NCBI GenBank assembly: GCA_002344065.1
Contig: DDTK01000011.1
Coordinates: 620,001-684,000, forward strand
Reading direction: 5' to 3'
DNA from: Flammeovirgaceae bacterium UBA2366
GTDB lineage: Bacteria > Bacteroidota > Bacteroidia > Cytophagales > Cyclobacteriaceae
Length of the DNA: 64,000 nt
Positions 27,578 to 36,954 of this stretch are shown here, one piece after another. Position 1 is the first letter of the stretch. Each line of letters begins with the position of its first letter. Under the pieces are notes generated by a model that worked only from the letters and a program-made list of their open reading frames with translations, had not been told where the DNA came from and ran no database searches. The position numbers and the translations under genes were made by a program.

Positions 27578-29065
27578 TTACTTTCCGTATAGCTTTTTCG
27601 CCTCCGCTTCAAATTTATCGCCAGGCTTCCAGGTAGGAGCTGCCGGATTATTTGCCAGCAACACATTGGCGTATACATACGCCCTGTAATATTTTATCAG
27701 GTAATTAAAATCAAGAGATGACACCTCATCTGCCGGTTGATGGTAGTACTTTAATAATTCTTCATCAAAGGCTTTTGTACCCGGAGCAAAGGTAATGGCC
27801 GGCACACCTTTCACAGCAAAGTTGTAGTTGTCCGATCGTTCAAACAGATTTTGTTCCGGCACAGGATCTATGGTGGCTTTAATTCCAAAAGCCGAACAAG
27901 CCTTTGCCAGATCAGTTTCTGCTGTAGTGCGTTCCATTCCAATAATGGTAGCAATGGTAACATCATTGTAGCCTGCACCATCACAGTTAAAATTAAAAAC
28001 TGTTTTGTTCATGGGCACCACCGGATTTTCGGCATAGTACTTACTGCCGAGTAAACCCTTCTCCTCCCCTGTTAAGGCAATAAATAACACGGAGCGTTTA
28101 GGAGGATATTGCGCCAGGTACTTGGCGGTTGAAATTAATCCGACAACACCAATGGCATTGTCACGTGCACCATTAAAGATCGAGTCGGGCTTGCCGGTAT
28201 TCTTCACACCCACATGATCGTAATGCGCTGATACCACCAGAAACTCGTTCTTCAACTTAGGATCAGTTCCCTCAATCATACCAATAACATTCCGGGTGGG
28301 GACAGGCTCAGTTTTTACACCTTCAATTTTAAGCGATCCCGACAAGGAGCCATCCTTAATTTTTTTCAAGGCATCAGCATCACTGTCTTTTAGCCATACA
28401 TGTGTTGTATTTCCACTGTTGGATGATTTTACGCGCATGGAAACATTGCTGGCAAAAAAATTTACCAATGCCGGCCATGGCACTTGCGGAGAAGCAAAGA
28501 TTTCGATTAAGCCCGCAGCACCGGCATTCTTCGCATCCTGAAACTTTCCACCTGCCGCGCTAAAAATAGCCATCGGATTTCCTCCCGAATCTTTCGTGCC
28601 GGCCAGCGCAATCACCATTTTCCCTTTTACATTAGCTTGATTCAATTCTTCTGTAGAACCATAACCCACATAAACAAAATCACCCTTCCACTCCTGATTG
28701 CCGCCTTCAAACAGAATAAAATCATCTTTGAATTTAAAAATATCTCCACCAAGCGATAACTCACCTGCTTTAGCCGGATGAGCATTTTCAAGCGCGACCG
28801 GTTGGTAATAATTAGACAGGCCCGGTGCAGTTTTTAATCCGAAAATTTTAAACTGAGAGGCAATATAGTTAGCGGCTATTTCAAGTTCTGGCGATCCCGT
28901 ATCACGTCCACGCATTTCATCTGAAGCCAGAAATGTTAAGTGTGCTTCAACTTCGGGTGAGGTAATAAGTTTAGTGACTTCAGCGACCGGATTTTTCTGT
29001 GCCCAGCCAAAGCCGGAAACAAGAAATAACATGACCAGTAAAAGGCATTTTTTTGAATTCATCAT
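27578..29065 (-). CDS. M28-family zinc peptidase, copy 1
   Basis: This secreted aminopeptidase-like protein has 495 residues. The signal peptide MMNSKKCLLLVMLFLVSGFG ends near GWAQ. A protease-associated (PA) insert lies at about 110-230. The M28 metal ligands appear in order: SAHYDHVG, GARDNAIG, LTGEEKGLLG, NCDGAGYND, and a late His in KYYHQPADE. The product probably works in the periplasm or outside the cell. It is 21 bp downstream of a close paralogue, so the pair is a tandem duplication and one operon. Confidence 0.93.
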   Translation of the reverse strand: MMNSKKCLLLVMLFLVSGFGWAQKNPVAEVTKLITSPEVEAHLTFLASDEMRGRDTGSPELEIAANYIASQFKIFGLKTAPGLSNYYQPVALENAHPAKAGELSLGGDIFKFKDDFILFEGGNQEWKGDFVYVGYGSTEELNQANVKGKMVIALAGTKDSGGNPMAIFSAAGGKFQDAKNAGAAGLIEIFASPQVPWPALVNFFASNVSMRVKSSNSGNTTHVWLKDSDADALKKIKDGSLSGSLKIEGVKTEPVPTRNVIGMIEGTDPKLKNEFLVVSAHYDHVGVKNTGKPDSIFNGARDNAIGVVGLISTAKYLAQYPPKRSVLFIALTGEEKGLLGSKYYAENPVVPMNKTVFNFNCDGAGYNDVTIATIIGMERTTAETDLAKACSAFGIKATIDPVPEQNLFERSDNYNFAVKGVPAITFAPGTKAFDEELLKYYHQPADEVSSLDFNYLIKYYRAYVYANVLLANNPAAPTWKPGDKFEAEAKKLYGK

Positions 29066-29086
29066 AGCGTGGAGATTAGTTTAAAT

Positions 29087-30562
29087 TTAGTTACGATTAT
29101 AAAGTTTCTTTCCTGCTTCTTCATACTTATCACCATTGTTCCAAAACGGTGGGATTTGTTCATTGGCTAACAACGAGACTGCATAAACAAAGGTTCTGTA
29201 GAACCGGGTCAGGTAGTCAAAATCAAGTGTGGATACCTCGTCCGCCTGACGGTGGTAATATTTACGGATTTCATCATCCATTTTTGCAAGACCAGGTTGG
29301 AGCTTAATGGCAGGAATTCCTTTTGCGGCAAAGGAAACCTGATCAGAACGTTCATAAGAACCCTCTTTCTGATCTGGGTCTCCGCCTACACGAAGTCCGA
29401 ATGCCTTGGCGGCAACTCTTAATTTTTCATCAGCCGATGTTCTTCCCAAACTTATACTGGTTACGATGGATTTGTCATTATATCCTACACCATCGCAGTT
29501 AATATTCAATACATGCTTTTCCAGCGGCACCAATGGATGATCAACGTACCATCGGCTGCCCAGCAAACCTTTTTCTTCTGACGTGACCGACACTAAAAGT
29601 ACCGAACGTTTGGGTGGGTATTGACTCAGGTATTTTGCGATCTGCAGTAGCGCTACCGTACCAATGGCATTATCACGCGCTCCGTTAAAAATTGAATCCT
29701 GATTTCCGGTTGGTTTCCCAACACCAATATGATCATAGTGGGCGGTTACAATAATATACTCTTCTCTAAGTTTTGGGTCTGTTCCCTGTATCATTCCTGC
29801 AACATTTCTGCCGGGCACCGGTTCACGCTTTTGCCCACCTACAGAAAGACTACCTGTAATCTTATCTCCTTCCTTGAAGTTGATCTTCTTAACATCAGCG
29901 GGTTTTAGCCAAACATGCGGTTGTGCTGAACCCTGCACCTGCAAGACCCAGCGCGGCCCTCCGGTAAAAAAATTCACAAGTGTTGGAAATGGAATTTGTG
30001 AAAAGGTTAAAAACTCAACAAGCCCCTCCCCCCCATGGGCAACTACATCCAAATATTTTGTATTGCTGGCTGTAAAGACTTTGTTGATATTATCTGCCTC
30101 TTTTGACCCTGCCAATGCCAGCACCATTTTACCGGTGATATCAACTTTATCAAGCTCTTCAGCAGAACCATACCCCACGTAAACAAATTCGCCATTCCAG
30201 GTTGAGTTGGCGCCACCTAAAACCAAAAGACTTTCCTTAAACTGAAAAGCATCATCACCAATAGTGGCCGTTCCTGAATTGGCTGGCGTTGACTTTTCAA
30301 GATTTACCGGCTGAAAAAAACCGGGCGCACCGGGTAAGGTTTTCAGGCCATGTTGATGAAACCAGGTGGCAATGTAATTGCCGGCAATTTTTAATTCGGG
30401 AGAGCCCGTATCCCGTCCGCGCATTTCATCTGCAGCCAAAAAGGTTAGGTGTGCTTCTGATTCGTTTCGGGTGATAAGTTGCGTAACACTGCTAACCGTT
30501 TTTTTCTGACCAAAAGCGGTGAGGGTTAAAAGCACCCCAATCACATATAGGATTTTTTTCAT
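29087..30562 (-). CDS. M28-family zinc peptidase, copy 2
   Basis: The 491-residue paralogue of the next gene shares block after block with it (EAHLTFLA.DEMRGRDTGSPEL, NVAGMIQGTDPKL, FNGARDNAIG). The signal peptide ends near TAFGQ. All metal-binding motifs are kept (TAHYDHIG, GARDNAIG, SEEKGLLG, NCDGVGYND, KYYHRQADE), so it should be active. The putative substrate-lining regions differ (for example GGPRWVLQVQGS), which suggests a split in specificity. It is first in the two-gene operon. Confidence 0.93.
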   Translation of the reverse strand: MKKILYVIGVLLTLTAFGQKKTVSSVTQLITRNESEAHLTFLAADEMRGRDTGSPELKIAGNYIATWFHQHGLKTLPGAPGFFQPVNLEKSTPANSGTATIGDDAFQFKESLLVLGGANSTWNGEFVYVGYGSAEELDKVDITGKMVLALAGSKEADNINKVFTASNTKYLDVVAHGGEGLVEFLTFSQIPFPTLVNFFTGGPRWVLQVQGSAQPHVWLKPADVKKINFKEGDKITGSLSVGGQKREPVPGRNVAGMIQGTDPKLREEYIIVTAHYDHIGVGKPTGNQDSIFNGARDNAIGTVALLQIAKYLSQYPPKRSVLLVSVTSEEKGLLGSRWYVDHPLVPLEKHVLNINCDGVGYNDKSIVTSISLGRTSADEKLRVAAKAFGLRVGGDPDQKEGSYERSDQVSFAAKGIPAIKLQPGLAKMDDEIRKYYHRQADEVSTLDFDYLTRFYRTFVYAVSLLANEQIPPFWNNGDKYEEAGKKLYNRN

Positions 30563-30594
30563 AAGCGTTAAAACTAAGGATTTTTAAACCCAAT

Positions 30595-30631
30595 AAAAAA
30601 GCGGAAGGCCCATTACAGGCATTCCGCTTTT
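30595..30631 (-). terminator. Intrinsic terminator of glutamine synthetase
   Basis: AAAAGCGGAA and TTCCGCTTTT form a 10-bp stem around a 15-nt loop. On the minus strand a T run follows the stem. It is about 20 bp past the stop of the glutamine synthetase gene. Confidence 0.85.
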
Positions 30632-30651
30632 CGTTAGGTTTAGGTTAATAC

Positions 30652-32814
30652 TTAACGAAGGAACAAAAGTTCCCGGTATTTTACAAGAGGCCAGTCCTCA
30701 TCATCAATCAAAAGTTCGAGATCATCCACAGCATCGCGTATAGTATCAAAATATTTTTCCTTGATATCATCGCAATAACCAATAGCCCGTTTGTGTGTAT
30801 CGGTAATCTTGTTAAGCCGTTTACGCTCTTCAATCATCTGGCGAACATTGTTTTTTAGTATACCAATAAGTTCATTTATCTCCTTTATGGTTTGAATAAC
30901 AGCTTTATTATCAATACCCAAACCTTTCAAACCATTGGCATTAGCTATCAACTTGTTTTGATAAGCAATAGCCGTGGGCACAATGTGGTTCATGGCCAGA
31001 TCGCCCATAACCCGCGCTTCAATTTGAATCCGTTTCATGTAAGCCTCCAGTCTGATCTCGTTTCGTGCTTCCAATTCGGCTTTGGTCAACACATTGTGAC
31101 GCTTATACATATCCACAGTTTTGTCGGTCAAGTAAGCATCCAGCGCACGCGGCATATTTTTAATATTGCTCAGTTTTCGTTTGGCTGCTTCTTTCACCCA
31201 GGCCTCAGAATAACCATCGCCCTCAAAACGAATGTCTTTCGACTCTTTGATGTATTTCCGTAACACATTTACAATAGCTAACCGCTTTTCAGTACCCTTT
31301 TCAATTTCTTTAGATACCGCTTCATGGAATTTGGTTAGCTGATCGGCCACGATAAGATTCAAAGCCGTCATGGGTACAGCACAGTTATCGCTTCCACCCA
31401 CAGCACGGAATTCAAATTTGTTACCGGTAAAAGCAAAAGGTGAAGTACGGTTACGATCAGTAGCATCCAGAATGATCTCCGGAATCTGATCGATACCTAA
31501 CTTCATATACATATTGTCGCCCTTTTCAATTTTCACATTACCTTTCTTCTCCAACTCATCCAATACGGCCGTCATTTGTGAACCGATAAAAACAGACATG
31601 ATAGCCGGAGGTGCTTCGTTGGCTCCAAGGCGGTGATCGTTACCCGCTGTAGCGATACTGGCTCTTAACAAGTCGGCATGCTCATGAACAGCTTTGATCG
31701 TATTCACAAAGAAAGTGAGGAACATGAGGTTATCACGAGCGCTGCTGGATGGCGCAAACAGGTTTACGCCCGTATCAGTAATCAGCGACCAGTTGTTGTG
31801 CTTTCCTGTTCCGTTTAATCCGGCAAAAGGCTTTTCATGAAATAACACTTTTAAGTTATGACGCTCGGCTACGCGCCACATCACATCCATCAATAATTGG
31901 TTGTGATCGTTGGCTACGTTTACCTCTTCAAATAGAGGAGCAACCTCAAACTGGCTTGGTGCAACTTCATTGTGACGGGTACGAACCGGTATACCAAGTT
32001 TCCACGCCTCAACTTCAAACTCCTTCATAAAATCATATACACGCGAAGGAATAGACGCAAAATAGTGATCTTCCATTTGCTGACCACGCGCAGGTGCATG
32101 ACCAAACACGGAACGGCCACCCATTACCAGATCAGGGCGTGCCATATACAAACCCTTATCAACAACAAAATATTCCTGTTCGCAACCCAGTGAAGCTTTT
32201 ACCGATTGGACATCCTTATCAAAAAACTGACTCACCTTGGTTGCGGCTACATCAACTGCCTTAAGCGCTTTCAAAAGCGGTCCTTTAGCATCCAGCGTTT
32301 CGCCTGTATAGGAAACAAATACCGTAGGAATGCAAAGTGTCTTTCCGTAAAGAAACATGGGTGATGTTGGATCCCATGCCGTATAGCCACGCGCTTCAAA
32401 GGTGGTGCGGATACCTCCACTTGGGAAGGAGGAAGCATCAGGTTCTTGCTGAACCAATTCGCTGCCCTTAAATTTTTCAATTCCAGCCAATGCATCGAAA
32501 AATGAATCGTGCTTTTCGGCAGTACCACCGGTTAGGGGTTGAAACCAGTGTGTGAAATGGGATGCTCCTTTGTTTAAAGCCCAGCTTTTCACAGCTGAAG
32601 CTACCGCATCGGCTGTGTCTTCATCGATTTTTTCATGAAACTTAATTGCCTGGCTTACCTTTTTATATACCGATGGAGAAAGAGATGCCCGCATTTGATC
32701 CATGCTGAACACATTTTCGCCAAAGAAATCAGATACCCTCGGAGCAGGCAAATCCATATGCATCCGGGGAATGTCATTTAAACGCTTTAAAGCTTCAAAT
32801 CGTAAGTGCGCCAT
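30652..32814 (-). CDS. glnN: Glutamine synthetase type III
   Basis: At 720 residues this matches the large GSIII class common in Bacteroidota (about 720-730) rather than GlnA of about 470. It makes glutamine from glutamate, ammonia and ATP in the cytoplasm. Recognisable GSIII blocks are CEQEYFVVDKGLY, RTRHNEVAPSQFEVAP, NGTGKHNNWSL, NDHRLGANEAPPAI and DRNRTSPFAFTGNKFE, covering the metal and nucleotide sites. It stands alone, with its own terminator. The upstream minus strand has TACCTTTG (32851-32844), a perfect -7 word, without a clear -33 partner. Confidence 0.96.
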   Translation of the reverse strand: MAHLRFEALKRLNDIPRMHMDLPAPRVSDFFGENVFSMDQMRASLSPSVYKKVSQAIKFHEKIDEDTADAVASAVKSWALNKGASHFTHWFQPLTGGTAEKHDSFFDALAGIEKFKGSELVQQEPDASSFPSGGIRTTFEARGYTAWDPTSPMFLYGKTLCIPTVFVSYTGETLDAKGPLLKALKAVDVAATKVSQFFDKDVQSVKASLGCEQEYFVVDKGLYMARPDLVMGGRSVFGHAPARGQQMEDHYFASIPSRVYDFMKEFEVEAWKLGIPVRTRHNEVAPSQFEVAPLFEEVNVANDHNQLLMDVMWRVAERHNLKVLFHEKPFAGLNGTGKHNNWSLITDTGVNLFAPSSSARDNLMFLTFFVNTIKAVHEHADLLRASIATAGNDHRLGANEAPPAIMSVFIGSQMTAVLDELEKKGNVKIEKGDNMYMKLGIDQIPEIILDATDRNRTSPFAFTGNKFEFRAVGGSDNCAVPMTALNLIVADQLTKFHEAVSKEIEKGTEKRLAIVNVLRKYIKESKDIRFEGDGYSEAWVKEAAKRKLSNIKNMPRALDAYLTDKTVDMYKRHNVLTKAELEARNEIRLEAYMKRIQIEARVMGDLAMNHIVPTAIAYQNKLIANANGLKGLGIDNKAVIQTIKEINELIGILKNNVRQMIEERKRLNKITDTHKRAIGYCDDIKEKYFDTIRDAVDDLELLIDDEDWPLVKYRELLFLR

Positions 32815-32968
32815 AGTGGTTGTTTTTGGGTGTAATTTGGCGCCAAAGGTATATTATTTTTGAAAAAATGGGATAAATTTTACCCTACTTAATAAAATTT
32901 TTGATAGAAAATATAAAATCTGGGTTTCAATTTAATTCAAGCGGTTGAAAACGCTGAAAATTCAACTA

Positions 32969-33742
32969 TCAGGGTTTCTGTTTCGATGCTGCCACTTGAA
33001 ATTGTTCATCGTAGTCGGGATGCAGGGTACCCAGCCACCTATCCCAGAATAAAAAGTACAACCCATAATTTCCCTTAAAATACTGATGATGCATATTGTG
33101 ATTTACAGAGGTGTTGATCCATCGGCCAACCAAACTTTTCGCAAAACCTTTTGGGTATAGCTCATAGCCAAGATGACCATATACATTATAAATCATCATA
33201 AACAATAAAAAGATACCAATAGCCAGGGGATGAACGGGAAATAAGAACGCTACCAGCACAATAATTCCTGCTTCCAACACCGCCTCCAATGGATGAAAAG
33301 CCATGGCTGCCCACGGTGAAGGATTGGTAGATAAGTGATGGACCCGATGTACATATTTATAAACTGACTTATGGTGGATGAGCCGATGCATCCAATAAAA
33401 GTACGTGTCGTGCAGAAAAATGATCAGGATTACACTCGCGGCCAGGTAGCCCCATCCGTAGTCACTTACTTTATAATACACTTGCGTATAGCTTGCAAGT
33501 GGAGTCAGAAATACCGCAAAGCCAACGCCAGCAAAAATAAATGAGGTGAGAATGGAATAGATAATCTCCCGAACATAGTCTTTACTTAGCGGAAACCGAC
33601 TTTGAATCTTCCTGAACTGCCAGGCGTGTCTTTTAATTACATAGAAAATAAGAAAGGCTGCAGAAGCAAGAATCAGGTACCGGAGAAATACAACGGTGAG
33701 AATTGCCCAAAAACTTTTTGTGCCGATCAGGTAGAAACTCAT
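32969..33742 (-). CDS. Sterol desaturase / fatty acid hydroxylase family protein
   Basis: This 257-residue membrane di-iron enzyme of the FA_hydroxylase superfamily has three His clusters: HDTYFYWMHRLIHH, HRVHHLS and NHNMHH, with about five hydrophobic segments between them. The family hydroxylates or desaturates sterols, fatty acids, carotenoids or ether lipids. The substrate cannot be told. The carotenoid genes at the far end of the window make a CrtZ-like role imaginable, but nothing in the context supports it. It follows the DUF2807 gene on the same strand but behind a strong terminator. Confidence 0.9.
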   Translation of the reverse strand: MSFYLIGTKSFWAILTVVFLRYLILASAAFLIFYVIKRHAWQFRKIQSRFPLSKDYVREIIYSILTSFIFAGVGFAVFLTPLASYTQVYYKVSDYGWGYLAASVILIIFLHDTYFYWMHRLIHHKSVYKYVHRVHHLSTNPSPWAAMAFHPLEAVLEAGIIVLVAFLFPVHPLAIGIFLLFMMIYNVYGHLGYELYPKGFAKSLVGRWINTSVNHNMHHQYFKGNYGLYFLFWDRWLGTLHPDYDEQFQVAASKQKP

Positions 33743-33754
33743 ATGCGAAATAAC

Positions 33755-33786
33755 AAAAAAATCCCGGCTCCATGGCCGGGAATTTT
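33755..33786 (-). terminator. Intrinsic terminator of the DUF2807 gene
   Basis: A stem TCCCGGC/GCCGGGA, extended by A/T pairs, is followed on the minus strand by a T run. It ends the DUF2807 transcript just 13 bp upstream of the desaturase start, so the two genes are separate units. Confidence 0.8.
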
Positions 33787-33788
33787 CG

Positions 33789-34469
33789 TTAACTCGATTT
33801 TCTTACAGAACCACCGCTGCTGGAGTTGGTATTCGTTTTCATAGGATTACCCCGGTAGCGGATATCGGCCCCGCTACTGGCACGCGCATCAATTTTTTGC
33901 GATACAGAAATTCTGATCGATCCGGCACTGCTGGCGCTACAATCAGCTTCTTCAGTCTCCAGGTCGTACCCGCCAATTTTTGCTGCGCTGCTGGCCTCCA
34001 ACTCCACCCGCTTCGCCTTTCCCCTCAGTTCCAGTTCTGCAGCACTGGAAACACTGGCCGTTAAGGATTCAACATCAACCCCTATATCAATAGAACCGGC
34101 ACTGGAGGCACTCAGGGATAATGATCTTGTTTTAATGATTTCATCAGCATAAATACTGGATGCAGAGCTACATGAAATCTTTGTAAGTTCTACATAGGTT
34201 ACGTATACCTTAACCGTGCGCGTCCGGTTATACCGTCCTTCCGCCATCTGAATTTTGAGGTAGTCTCCCGAAACCTCAGTAATAACATTTTTAATATCGG
34301 TACCCGATACCTCAACCCGTACACTTTCTTTGCTGCCCTTTTTAAGGTAAACATCAATCCCCGCTGAAGATTTGATACCGCGGAATGAGCCGACATTCCG
34401 GTTTTCAGATTCCTGTGCATACAAAATGGAACCCATCAAGAGAAAGACTAAAACCATTGACTTCTTCAT
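33789..34469 (-). CDS. DUF2807 (GIN domain) secreted beta-helix protein
   Basis: The protein has 226 residues, with signal peptide MKKSMVLVFLLMGSILYAQ. The mature part is the repetitive beta-helix of the putative auto-transporter adhesin head family: repeating SSASS/SSAGSI/ASSAA turns spaced about 20 residues apart, beginning with FRGIKSSAGIDVYLKKG. The C-terminus is a Ser/Asn-rich tail (TNSSSGGSVRKSS). Such proteins are common in Bacteroidota and thought to be periplasmic or cell-surface; the exact role is not established. Monocistronic. Confidence 0.9.
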   Translation of the reverse strand: MKKSMVLVFLLMGSILYAQESENRNVGSFRGIKSSAGIDVYLKKGSKESVRVEVSGTDIKNVITEVSGDYLKIQMAEGRYNRTRTVKVYVTYVELTKISCSSASSIYADEIIKTRSLSLSASSAGSIDIGVDVESLTASVSSAAELELRGKAKRVELEASSAAKIGGYDLETEEADCSASSAGSIRISVSQKIDARASSGADIRYRGNPMKTNTNSSSGGSVRKSS

Positions 34470-34539
34470 AATGCTTATTTTGATCTAAAGACAAGCGCCC
34501 CATACAGGGGTTGCATGACGGCTTAAAACGGTTGATTTT

Positions 34540-34570
34540 TTTGCAAGTGTATCAAAACATTGTAATTTTA
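34540..34570 (+). promoter_or_regulatory. Predicted promoter of the TerB-like gene
   Basis: TTTG (34540-34543), an exact 19-bp spacer and TAATTTTA (34563-34570) match the -33/-7 Bacteroidota promoter with one mismatch in the -7 word. The ATG lies 49 bp downstream. Confidence 0.6.
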
Positions 34571-34619
34571 GCTATATTTCAACGATTTTAGAAGCGAATA
34601 TAAACCAGCTGAAACGCAT

Positions 34620-35024
34620 ATGTCATTAAACACTAAAGCAGAACTTAATACTCTTATCAATTTAGCTGCCAGTGACAGTAAAATTGAAGATCGTGAATCC
34701 AAGCTGATTCACATGATTGGAAAGGCTAATGGATTGACCGCAGATGAGGTTCAGGAAATGATTAATAAGCCTAAACCCATCACCGATCTTTCGGCTATGA
34801 CCAATGACGAAAAGTTTGAACACCTGTACTACCTCATTCAGATGATGAAAATGGATGGCCAGGTTTTCAGAAGCGAGATTATTTTTTGTGAATCCATTGC
34901 CGAGAAGCTAGGGTATAAGAAAGCTGTTGTAGGCGAGATGTCACAACACATCTATAGCGACCCATCCATTACAGCCGATCGGGAAATGCTCAGAAAGAAA
35001 GCTGAGAAATACATCCGGGACTAA
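34620..35024 (+). CDS. TerB-like tellurite-resistance family protein
   Basis: The 134-residue, all-helical, acidic protein has the TerB-type pattern of an Asp/Glu-rich first helix (NLAASDSKIEDRESKLI) and a later repeat of the same type (IQMMKMDGQVFRSEIIFCESIAEKLG). TerB domains bind metal or mediate protein contacts; no resistance phenotype can be assumed. The N-terminus of the ABC fusion at the left edge has a related module. It is monocistronic, with its own promoter and terminator. Confidence 0.8.
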   Translation: MSLNTKAELNTLINLAASDSKIEDRESKLIHMIGKANGLTADEVQEMINKPKPITDLSAMTNDEKFEHLYYLIQMMKMDGQVFRSEIIFCESIAEKLGYKKAVVGEMSQHIYSDPSITADREMLRKKAEKYIRD

Positions 35025-35044
35025 TTCAACCAAACCTATAACTC

Positions 35045-35073
35045 AAAATCCTGGCACAATCGCCAGGATTTTT
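35045..35073 (+). terminator. Terminator between convergent genes
   Basis: AAAATCCTGGC and GCCAGGATTTT form an 11-bp stem with a 6-nt loop, then T residues on the plus strand. A/T tails on both sides make it usable by both the TerB-like gene and the convergent amidohydrolase gene. Confidence 0.85.
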
Positions 35074-35083
35074 CTATTTACGA

Positions 35084-36802
35084 TCAGTCCTTCTTCGCAA
35101 ACACCACTTTACCACCGAAAATCGTCATGTTTACTTCGGCCTTCAGAATATCCTGTTCATCACATTGCATAATATCCTGATCAAGCACTACAAAATCAGC
35201 GAGCTTACCTTTTTCAATTGAGCCCTTTATATTTTCTTCAAATGCACCGTAGGCAGCATCCAGGGTATACGAGCGTAAAGCCTGTGCACGGGTCATTTTC
35301 TCATCCGGTTCATAACCTCCCTCCGGTTCACCCTTTAATGTTTTGCGTGATACGGACGCATAAAAACTTGGTATTGGGTTGACCGGTTCAACAGGCGCAT
35401 CGGTTCCGTTCACAATGGTAGCTCCTGATTTCAGTAACGACTGCCACATGTATGCGCCTTCTTTAATCCGCTTCTCCCCTAACCGCTCAATGGCCCAGGG
35501 CCTGTCGCTTGACATATGAATAGCTTGCATGGCAGGTATTACGCCCAACTTTCCAAAGCGGGGAATATCGTTGGGATGCAAGTGTTGTGCATGTTCAATT
35601 CGAAAACGATGATCCTTTTTTTCTGGATTTTCGTTTATGGCTGTTTCATATCGGTTTAAAATTTCCTGATTGGCCCGGTCACCAATGGCATGTGCACAAA
35701 CCTGAAAGCCTGATTTCAAAGCCAGTCGTGAAACGGAAAGTACCGTATCCATGGGATAGGTTGCCATACCATAAAAATCGGGACGATCGGTATAGGGCTC
35801 AAGCAACCAAGCACCTCGTGAACCTAAGGCACCATCGCAATTCAGTTTTACAGATCGTATGGTTAACAGATTTCCGGAGTCAATCTCCGGGCCTTTTTTA
35901 AACCATTCATGAATCAGGTCATGATCCCATCCGGTTAACATAACATATAAGCGCACCCCAAGTTTACCTTGATCTTTAAACGATTTGAATAATTCAATAT
36001 TCTCACGGGATACACCCGCATCATGAAAACTGGTAATGCCATTACGCCAGCATGCCTGTATAGCCAGCTCCAACGCCTGAGCATCTCTATCCTCTTCATC
36101 ATCCGGAATAAACCGCGAAACCAATCCCATAGCACGTTCATTAAAAATGCCGGTAGGGTTTCCCAATTCATCGCGCAAAATTTCACCACCATCTTCTGAA
36201 ATATCCTGAATAATCTCCTTGGAGAGTTGATTAACACCGGCTACTTCCATGGCCTTGGCATTGGCCAAGGCGGCATGTCCACTGGCATGGCGTAAAAAAA
36301 CAGGGTTGTTGGGCGATACTTCGCTAAGCTTATGATGTGTCTGAAATCCTTTGACCATTATATCAGGCTTCGTATCCCATTTATCCTGGTGCCAACCCCG
36401 ACCTAAAATCCATTGTCCGGGTTGCGCTTTCTCGGCAGCCTCTTTTACTTTCTCAATCAATTCATCATAACTTTTTACATACATCAAATCCAGGTTGAGC
36501 TCATTATACCCAACACCCATAAAATGACCATGACCTTCAATGAAACCAGGTGTCATTATCCTTCCTTCAAGATCAATTACCTGAGTAGTTTTACCAATGA
36601 ATTTCTGCACCTCTTCCTCGCTTCCTGCAAAAGTAATTTTATCACCTGTTACAGCTACAGCCTCCACTTCTGGCTGCTTATCGTTTACGGTATAAATCTT
36701 GCCACCCAATACAACCAGATCGGCCGGTTCAATACCTGAACCACAGCCTGTAAAAAGGATAGTTATGTAAAGTGAACATGTGAAAAGAATAGCCTTCTTC
36801 AT
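35084..36802 (-). CDS. Amidohydrolase (YtcJ/Amidohydro_3 type), lipoprotein
   Basis: The 572-residue metal-dependent hydrolase has a lipoprotein signal (LYITILFTGC). The N-terminal HxH metal motif lies in PGFIEGHGHFMG. Later ligands lie in CAHAIGDRANQEIL and RIEHAQHLHPND, with the terminal Asp in NGTDAPVEP. The YtcJ branch hydrolyses N-acyl or imide substrates. The lipid anchor places it in the periplasm, unusual for amidohydrolases but common in Bacteroidota. It is monocistronic; the substrate is unknown. Confidence 0.92.
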   Translation of the reverse strand: MKKAILFTCSLYITILFTGCGSGIEPADLVVLGGKIYTVNDKQPEVEAVAVTGDKITFAGSEEEVQKFIGKTTQVIDLEGRIMTPGFIEGHGHFMGVGYNELNLDLMYVKSYDELIEKVKEAAEKAQPGQWILGRGWHQDKWDTKPDIMVKGFQTHHKLSEVSPNNPVFLRHASGHAALANAKAMEVAGVNQLSKEIIQDISEDGGEILRDELGNPTGIFNERAMGLVSRFIPDDEEDRDAQALELAIQACWRNGITSFHDAGVSRENIELFKSFKDQGKLGVRLYVMLTGWDHDLIHEWFKKGPEIDSGNLLTIRSVKLNCDGALGSRGAWLLEPYTDRPDFYGMATYPMDTVLSVSRLALKSGFQVCAHAIGDRANQEILNRYETAINENPEKKDHRFRIEHAQHLHPNDIPRFGKLGVIPAMQAIHMSSDRPWAIERLGEKRIKEGAYMWQSLLKSGATIVNGTDAPVEPVNPIPSFYASVSRKTLKGEPEGGYEPDEKMTRAQALRSYTLDAAYGAFEENIKGSIEKGKLADFVVLDQDIMQCDEQDILKAEVNMTIFGGKVVFAKKD

Positions 36803-36954
36803 CGTAGTAATATTTATGTGCTTAATGTTAAGTATATTTTAATTGAAAACTAAGCAGACTTATCTTTATGCGCTTGTTTAAGGATAGGCGGGTTAATTAT
36901 GCACAAGGATATTTTTAAAAAGTACAAAGTGAGTACAACGCTAAAAAATAAATT

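Noticed and set aside
32969..33742. Sterol-desaturase-like gene as CrtZ of the carotenoid pathway
   Set aside because: Its His pattern fits the broad FA_hydroxylase family and it lies 25 kb from the crt genes, so the claim is not supported.
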